Below, one piece after another: positions 5,035 through 5,206 of a DNA stretch of 5,206 nt. The position numbers and the translations under genes were made by a program. Under the pieces are notes generated by a model. That model was not told where the DNA came from, made no database searches, and worked only from the letters and a program-made list of their open reading frames with translations. The DNA is taken from the NCBI GenBank assembly GCA_030616505.1, contig JAUWXD010000041.1, positions 1 to 5,206 of the forward strand, written 5' to 3'. Source of the stretch: Hadesarchaea archaeon (GTDB lineage Archaea > Hadarchaeota > Hadarchaeia > Hadarchaeales > Hadarchaeaceae). The stretch's first letter is position 1. Each line of letters opens with the position of its first letter.

Positions 5035-5058
5035 CTATTAAAAATGTTGTGTTTCTTT

Positions 5059-5065
5059 CTTAAAA
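5059..5065 (-). promoter_or_regulatory. TATA-like box of tRNA-Ser
   Basis: TTTTAAG on the minus strand, 25-31 bp upstream of the mature tRNA 5' end, the same core and distance as for tRNA-Trp. A second candidate, TATAAAG (5071-5077), is 37-43 bp upstream and overlaps the TAA stop of the preceding gene. The spacing favours the first. Confidence 0.5.
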
Positions 5066-5072
5066 CCGTCCT

Positions 5073-5206
5073 TTATAGGAAGTCCGCAAGACTGAGCTGT
5101 CGGCGGGCGTCGCTCTCAAACGTCGACTTGATATCATACTGGGTGAGGTCCAGGCGCTGTTTGGTGTAATCACTCGTGTGGTACTCGTCCGCCACCCGCA
5201 TCGCGA
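5073..5206 (-). CDS. C-terminal fragment of an unrecognised protein (partial, 5' end outside window)
   Basis: On the minus strand a frame enters from the right edge and runs for 43 complete codons to TAA (5075-5073). The residues include RVADEYHTSDYTKQRLDL and then TQYDIKSTFESDARRQLSL, ending ADFL. The tail is soluble, charged and rich in acidic and polar residues, with no membrane segment. The codons read cleanly and the composition looks protein-like, so it is probably a real gene end. I do not recognise the family from this part. The stop lies only 38 nt before tRNA-Ser on the same strand, and the tRNA promoter is packed into that gap, so read-through into the tRNA is also possible. Confidence 0.6.
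   Translation of the reverse strand, partial: AMRVADEYHTSDYTKQRLDLTQYDIKSTFESDARRQLSLADFL

Noticed and set aside
1..5206. Mobile element, CRISPR array, or tRNA-associated integration
   Set aside because: No transposase, integrase, direct repeat array or duplicated tRNA 3' end was seen. Both tRNA genes are flanked by ordinary archaeal genes.

Overview
The window is archaeal. It carries a transcription factor B (TFB/TFIIB) paralogue, a geranylgeranyl-reductase-family flavoprotein (archaeal lipid saturation), a MinD-like P-loop ATPase, a Mut7-C/PIN-like RNase with a zinc ribbon, an AMMECR1-domain protein, and two tRNA genes. The tRNA-Trp has an intron at 37/38 with box C/D-like motifs, a trait known from Euryarchaeota. 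TATA-like boxes lie about 30 bp upstream of both tRNA genes. Several proteins look euryarchaeal, but I cannot name the genus from the sequence.

Layout. 1-140 (+): C-terminal tail of a membrane protein. 184-555 (+): small winged-helix protein with a basic tail. 568-701 (-): intron-containing tRNA-Trp(CCA), convergent with the winged-helix gene. 778-2885 (-): two-gene operon, a GGR-family flavoprotein followed by a divergent TFB. 2886-2973: divergent promoter region. 2974-3708 (+): MinD-like ATPase. 3709-3793: T-rich stretch and an inverted repeat. 3794-4890 (+): two-gene operon, Mut7-C RNase and AMMECR1, overlapping by 4 nt. 4947-5034 (-): tRNA-Ser(CGA). 5073-5206 (-): C-terminal end of an unrecognised protein. 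No stretch longer than 300 bases lacks a gene.

The genes do not form one obvious pathway; most look like archaeal housekeeping genes. The oddities are: (i) a TFB paralogue translationally close to a lipid-saturation flavoenzyme; (ii) a MinD-like protein in which the P-loop lysine is Arg and the switch-I Asp is Cys; (iii) a GGR-family protein with Gly where the conserved FAD-contacting Asp of the GDAA motif is expected; (iv) a 57-nt tRNA-Trp intron with a D'/C'-like guide module whose antisense element points at nucleotide 39; (v) an inverted repeat centred on the tRNA-Trp TATA box. I see no mobile element, CRISPR array or defence cassette, and nothing here that I can defend as a wholly new system.
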